Below, in pieces: positions 59,135-64,000 of a DNA stretch of 64,000 nucleotides. Location: contig JAZGUH010000207.1 of assembly GCA_037893225.1 (NCBI GenBank), positions 186,001 through 250,000 of the forward strand, in the 5' to 3' direction. How positions within the stretch are numbered: the stretch's first letter is position 1; each line of letters opens with the position of its first letter. The stretch is from Hippasteria phrygiana. Taxonomy: Eukaryota; Echinodermata; Asteroidea; Valvatida; Goniasteridae. The translations under genes and the position numbers were made by a program. The notes below the pieces were generated by a model, which was not told where the DNA came from, made no database searches, and saw nothing but the letters and a program-made list of their open reading frames with translations.

Positions 59135-61472
59135 CTAGAGGTTTGTGTCTGTTTGAAACAGAACACAAGGCTTTTCCTCTTTTTTTGTTTTCCACCCTAA
59201 AACTTCAAGTTACGTTCTATGTTTGTGTTAAGTTTGATTAAGATCTGATGTTTATAGTGAGTAAAGTGGCTTGTACAAAATTCGTGTACAAAGTCTATGG
59301 GATTTTGGATAGAACTGAAACATTCATAGACAATTAGCCGATGACGTCATCATGACTTCACTTCGGATGTTACATTCTACTGGCACTATCTACCTTCCCA
59401 CAATTTTTTTATGATACTCAGACCTATTCTTATATATGTTATTAAAAAAAAACATTTTGATGACGTCATGATGACGTCACACATTTTCACATTTACGTGA
59501 AAGAATATAGGAGCTAACAAAGCTATTCCAAAAAGAATTTGGAATTTAGCATGTTCTGTTGATGAGATATGGCTTTAAGAAACTTTTACGGTACAAAAAC
59601 TTTAAAATTACTATAAAATCGTATGGTGACGTCATCATGACGTCACCTCAATTTTCATCTATAACACGTGGTGGCCCACCAACATACCAGGTTTAAAGGC
59701 AATCGGACATACGGTTCTCTAGATATGGGCCCTTGAAAAATGCACGTTTAGGATGACGTCACGTGACACGTGATGACGTCATCATGACGTCACGTTTCGG
59801 CATACATTTTCAGCTTAGGGTCTTTGTTTGTGTTAAGCCTGATTAACATCTGTGGTTGTTTAGTGACCAAAGTGCCACTTACAAAATTCGTCTACAAAGT
59901 CTATGGGATTTGGGATAGAACTAAAAATTTCATAGAAAATCAGCCGATGACGTCATCATGACGTCACTTTGGATTTTACATGCTAGTAGCATTATCTACC
60001 TACCCAGCAATTTTTATGACGATCGAACGTACCCTTATATGTGTTTCAAAAAAGAACATTTTTGATGACGTCATGATGACGTCACACATTTTCCCATTTA
60101 TGTGAAAGAATATAGGAGCTAACAAAGCTATTCCAAAAAGAATTTTGGATTTAGCATGTTCTGTTCATGAGATATGGCTTTAAGAAACTTTAATGTTCAA
60201 AAACTTTAAAATTACTATAAAATCGTATGATGACGTCATCATGACGTCACGTAAATGTTCATCTATAACACGTGGTGGTCTACCAACATACCGGGTTTAA
60301 AGGCAATCGGACCTACGGCTCTCTAGATATGGGCCCTTGAAAAATCATCTTTAAGATGACGTCACGTGACATGTGATGACGTCATCATGACGTAAAAGGT
60401 CGGCACACATTGTGAGCAGTTGGGGTAAGTGTCTGCCAAGTTTAAAAGTAGCCAAAGTGGCCGGTAAGAAAGAAAACGTTTACAATGCTATGGGCACTAT
60501 TCTAGCGACTTGAAAACAGATTTATTTTATGACGTCATCATGACGTCACACAATTTTCGCTTTTTAGGGCATATCTTTGAGACATACCAAAGCTATAACA
60601 AAAAGAATTTTGAAAATATCTTGTTTTGTTCGCTAGATATATTGAAAAGAATGTTACGATTTTAAAACTTCAAAAATTCAGCGACTTGAAAAAAGACTAG
60701 AAATCAACCCCTTTTATAAACAGCAAGCACATAATACCCATGGTTATCTGCCCTTCCCAGAATTCCTTTGTGTTATATTGAATTTGGTCTAAATTTTGAA
60801 ATGGCTGTTATTTCTTACTTGAGTGAGCCACGATCATGAAATTTTGGAATTAGGTACAGAAAAATTCAATGTATACATTTTTGTAATCGAATTGACACTT
60901 ACATGCGTTAAAAAAAAACCTAATTTTTGATGACGTCATCATGACGTCACACAATTTTCGCTTTTTAGGGCATATCTTTGAGACATACCAAAGCTATAAC
61001 AAAAAGAATTTTGAAAATATCTTGTTTTGTTCGCTAGATATATTGAAAAGAATGTTACGATTTTCAAAATTCAAAAAATCATAAAAAATCACGTGATGAC
61101 GTCATCATGACGTCACTCTTCGGCATACAATTTCAGGTTAGGGTCTTTGTTTGTGTTAAGTTTGATTAAGATCTGAGATTGTTTAGTGACCAAAGTGCCA
61201 CCTATAAAATTCGTGTACAAAGTCTATGGGATTTGGGATAGAACTAAAGTAAGAAGAAGAAGAAGAAGAAATAAAAAAAAAAAAATCAGAACAAAAACAA
61301 CGCCTTTTCCGACGGATTGTCGGAAAAGCCAATAAAAAAAAAAAATCAGAACAAAAACAATGCCTTTTCCGAAGGTTTTCGGAAAAGCCAAAAAGAAATA
61401 AAAAAAAAAAAATCAGAACAAAAACAATGCCTTTTCCGACTGGTTGTCGGAAAAGCCAAAAAGAAATAAAAA
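59135..61472 (-). repeat. Array unit 11 (2338 bp), epsilon type
   Basis: Same hairpin class as unit 10; shorter interior; carries the triplicated end module at 61277-61470. Confidence 0.8.
61277..61470 (-). repeat. Triplicated 5'-terminal module, CGGAAAAGCC class
   Basis: Three copies of: poly(A), ATCAGAACAAAAACAA, then an inverted repeat with GCCTTTTCCGAC or CGAAGG loops closing CGGAAAAGCC. Loop and inner-stem bases change among copies while pairing is kept (CCGAC/GTCGG, CCGAA/TTCGG). Confidence 0.85.
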
Positions 61473-63820
61473 CTAGAGCTCTGTCTGTCTGTTGGTTAAC
61501 AGAACAGAGGGCTTTTCCGTTATTTTCACTATTTCATTGGATATCATCTTGTTTATTATCAAGAGAAGACAAAATACAAAATAGGGTAATTTTTTATACG
61601 GCGAATGTGTATGGTAAATGTACAATGTAATAAAGACCTTAGGTTAGTAGGACCTAAAATTCAAACTAAAAAATTTAACGGAGAAGTTTATGTCACTTTA
61701 CACACACGATGACGTCATCATGACGCCACTCTTCGGCATACAATTTCAGCTTAGGGTGTATGTTTGTGTTAAGTCTGATTAAGATCTGAAATTGTTTAGT
61801 GACCAAAGTGGCTCTTACAAATGTCGTGTACAGTCTATGGGATTTGGGATAGAACTAAACAATTTATAGAAAATCAGCCGATGACGTCATCATGACGTCA
61901 CTTTGGATTGTACATGCTATTAGCACTATCTACCTACCCACTAATTTTTATGACGATCGGACGTACCCTTATATGTGTTTCAAAAAAGCACATTTTTGAT
62001 GACGTCATGATGACGTCACACATTTTTCACATTTATGTGAAAGAATATAGGAGCTAACAAAACTATTACAAAAAGGATTTTGAATTTAGCATGTTCTGTT
62101 GACAAGATATGGCTTTAACAAATTTTAAGGTTCAAAAACTTTAAAATTACTATAAAATCGTATGGTGACGTCATCATGACGTCACCTCAATTTTCATCTA
62201 TAACACGTGGTGGCCCACCAACATACCAGGTTTAAAGGCAATCGGACATACGGTTCTCTAGATATGGGCCCTTGAAAAATGCACGTTTAGGATGACGTCA
62301 CGTGACACGTGATGACGTCATCATGACGTCACGTTTCGGCATACATTTTCAGCTTAGGGTCTTTGTTTGTGTTAAGCCTGATTAAGATCTGAGGTTGTTT
62401 GGTGACCAAAGTGCCACTTACAAAATTCGTCTACAAAGTCTATGGGATTTGGGATAGAACTAAAAATTTCATAGAAAATCAGCCGATGACGTCATCATGA
62501 CGTCACTTTGGATTTTACATGCTAGTAGCATTATCTACCTACCCAGCAATTTTTATGACGATCGAACGTACCCTTATATGTGTTTCAAAAAAGAACATTT
62601 TTGATGACGTCATGATGACGTCACACATTTTCCCATTTATGTGAAAGAATATAGGAGCTAACAAAGCTATTCCAAAAAGAATTTTGGATTTAGCATGTTC
62701 TGTTGATGAGATATGGCTTTAAGAAACTTTAATGTTCAAAAACTTTAAAATTACTATAAAATCGTATGATGACGTCATCATGACGTCACGTAAATTTTCA
62801 TCTATAACACGTGGTGGTCTACCAACATACCGGGTTTAAAGGCAATCGGACCTACGGCTCTCTAGATATGGGCCCTTGAAAAATCATCTTTAAGATGACG
62901 TCACGTGACATGTGATGACGTCATCATGACGTAAAAGGTCGGCACACATTGTGAGCAGTTGGGGTAAGTGTCTGCCAAGTTTAAAAGTAGCCAAAGTGGC
63001 CGGTAAGAAAGAACACGTTTACAATGCTATGGGCACTATTCTAGCGACTTGAAAACAGATTTATTTTATGACGTCATCATGACGTCACACAATTTTCGCT
63101 TTTTAGGGCATATCTTTGAGACATACCAAAGCTATAACAAAAAGAATTTTGAAAATATCTTGTTTTGTTCGCTAGATATATTGAAAAGAATGTTACGATT
63201 TTAAAACTTCAAAAATTCAGCGACTTGAAAAAAGACTAGAAATCAACCCCTTTTATAAACAGCAAGCACATAATACCCATGGTTATCTGCCCTTCCCAGA
63301 ATTCCTTTGTGTTATATTGAATTTGGTCTAAATTTTGAAATGGCTGTTATTTCTTACTTGAGTGAGCCACGATCATGAAATTTTGGAATTAGGTACAGAA
63401 AAATTCAATGTATACATTTTTGTAATCGAATTGACACTTACATGCGTTAAAAAAAAACCTAATTTTTGATGACGTCATCATGACGTCACACAATTTTCGC
63501 TTTTTAGGGCATATCTTTGAGACATACCAAAGCTATAACAAAAAGAATTTTGAAAATATCTTGTTTTGTTCGCTAGATATATTGAAAAGAATGTTACGAT
63601 TTTCAAAATTCAAAAAATCATAAAAAATCACGTGATGACGTCATCATGACGTCACTCTTCGGCATACAATTTCAGGTTAGGGTCTTTGTTTGTGTTAAGT
63701 TTGATTAAGATCTGAGATTGTTTAGTGACCAAAGTGCCACCTATAAAATTCGTGTACAAAGTCTATGGGATTTGGGATAGAACTAAAGTAAGAAGAAGAA
63801 GAAGAAGAAATAAAAAAAAA
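61473..63820 (-). repeat. Array unit 12 (2348 bp), delta type
   Basis: CTAGAGCTCTG hairpin as in units 8 and 9, with fewer ~400-bp repeats. It ends in (AGA)n and poly(A). Confidence 0.85.
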
Positions 63821-64000
63821 CTAGAGGTTTGTGTCTGTTTGAAACAGAACACAAGGCTTTTCCTCTTTTTTTGTTTTCCACCCTAAAACTTCAAGTTACG
63901 TTCTATGTTTGTGTTAAGTTTGATTAAGATCTGATGTTTATAGTGAGTAAAGTGGCTTGTACAAAATTCGTGTACAAAGTCTATGGGATTTTGGATAGAA
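63821..64000 (-). repeat. Array unit 13, partial (cut by window end)
   Basis: CTAGAGGTTTGTGTCTG hairpin of the epsilon type and the first ~180 bp; the array continues beyond the window. Confidence 0.85.

Larger units (their letters stand above)
31073..64000 (-). mobile_element. Tandem array of Helentron-like (Helitron2-type) non-autonomous units
   Basis: Twelve complete head-to-tail units and a thirteenth cut by the window end. On the - strand every unit ends in a hairpin followed by CTAG, preceded by CGGAAAAGCC or CGAAACAGCC; the opposite (5') end in some units begins with the inverse GGCTTTTCCG or GGCTGTTTCG. Terminal hairpin plus CTRR-type end without TIR or target duplication is the hallmark of Helitrons, and asymmetric inverted repeats near both ends characterise Helitron2/Helentron. 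Internal minisatellites (about 146, 400 and 605 bp) are also usual for non-autonomous Helentron relatives. No Rep/helicase ORF is present in the window. All units share one orientation, as expected from rolling-circle replication or from unequal exchange. The family call is inference from structure. Confidence 0.7.

Noticed and set aside
31073..64000. CRISPR array
   Set aside because: Repeat units are hundreds of bases long, not short direct repeats with unique spacers, and the surrounding genome is eukaryotic.

Overview
This window looks like repeat-rich intergenic DNA from a metazoan, most likely a marine invertebrate. The evidence is a small family of secreted C-type lectin genes, a THAP zinc-finger ORF, Ty3/gypsy pol relics, tRNA-derived SINEs, many short inverted-repeat transposons with clear target-site duplications, and a satellite-like array of more than 33 kb. 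There are no bacterial operons, ribosome binding sites or CRISPR arrays. A deuterostome such as an echinoderm is my guess from the lectin type, held weakly.

Left part (1-31,070): accessory DNA with few genes. Four copies of one single-exon secreted C-type lectin family are present: a decayed 5' fragment (382-592, +), an intact ORF (7602-8132, +), a frameshifted copy (17621-18162, -) and an intact but divergent copy (28636-29166, -). The last two sit in a segmental duplication of about 1.7-1.8 kb (17562-19360 and 28577-30277). Two further copies of the lectin 5' flank, without the lectin, lie at 21958-22728 and 26990-27218. A THAP-domain ORF is at 3770-4216. Between these lie a MULE-like element with a perfect 9-bp target duplication that carries a broken helicase fragment (15136-16312), three TTAA-flanked MITEs, several other TIR elements, tRNA-type SINEs with a long palindrome, two Ty3/gypsy fragments, interstitial telomere-like repeat and several minisatellites.

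Right part (31,073 to the window end): one head-to-tail array of twelve complete units (2.3-3.2 kb) and a partial thirteenth. Each unit starts on the + strand with CTAG and a hairpin, followed by GGGCTTTTCC or GGGCTGTTTCG. Read on the - strand, this is a hairpin followed by a CTAG 3' terminus, and the opposite end of some units carries the inverse GGCTTTTCCG or GGCTGTTTCG. That layout matches a non-autonomous Helitron2/Helentron-type rolling-circle transposon. The interiors are built from three nested repeat classes (about 146, 400 and 605 bp) dominated by TGACGTCA palindromes, the consensus CRE site for CREB/ATF bZIP proteins. I see no credible protein gene in the array.

The lectins appear to have spread by local segmental duplication, and transposons that landed in the copies date those events. 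The Helentron-like array is the most unusual structure: it begins at a precise terminus (31,073), its two kinds of end motif co-vary, and it contains a very high local density of CRE palindromes.
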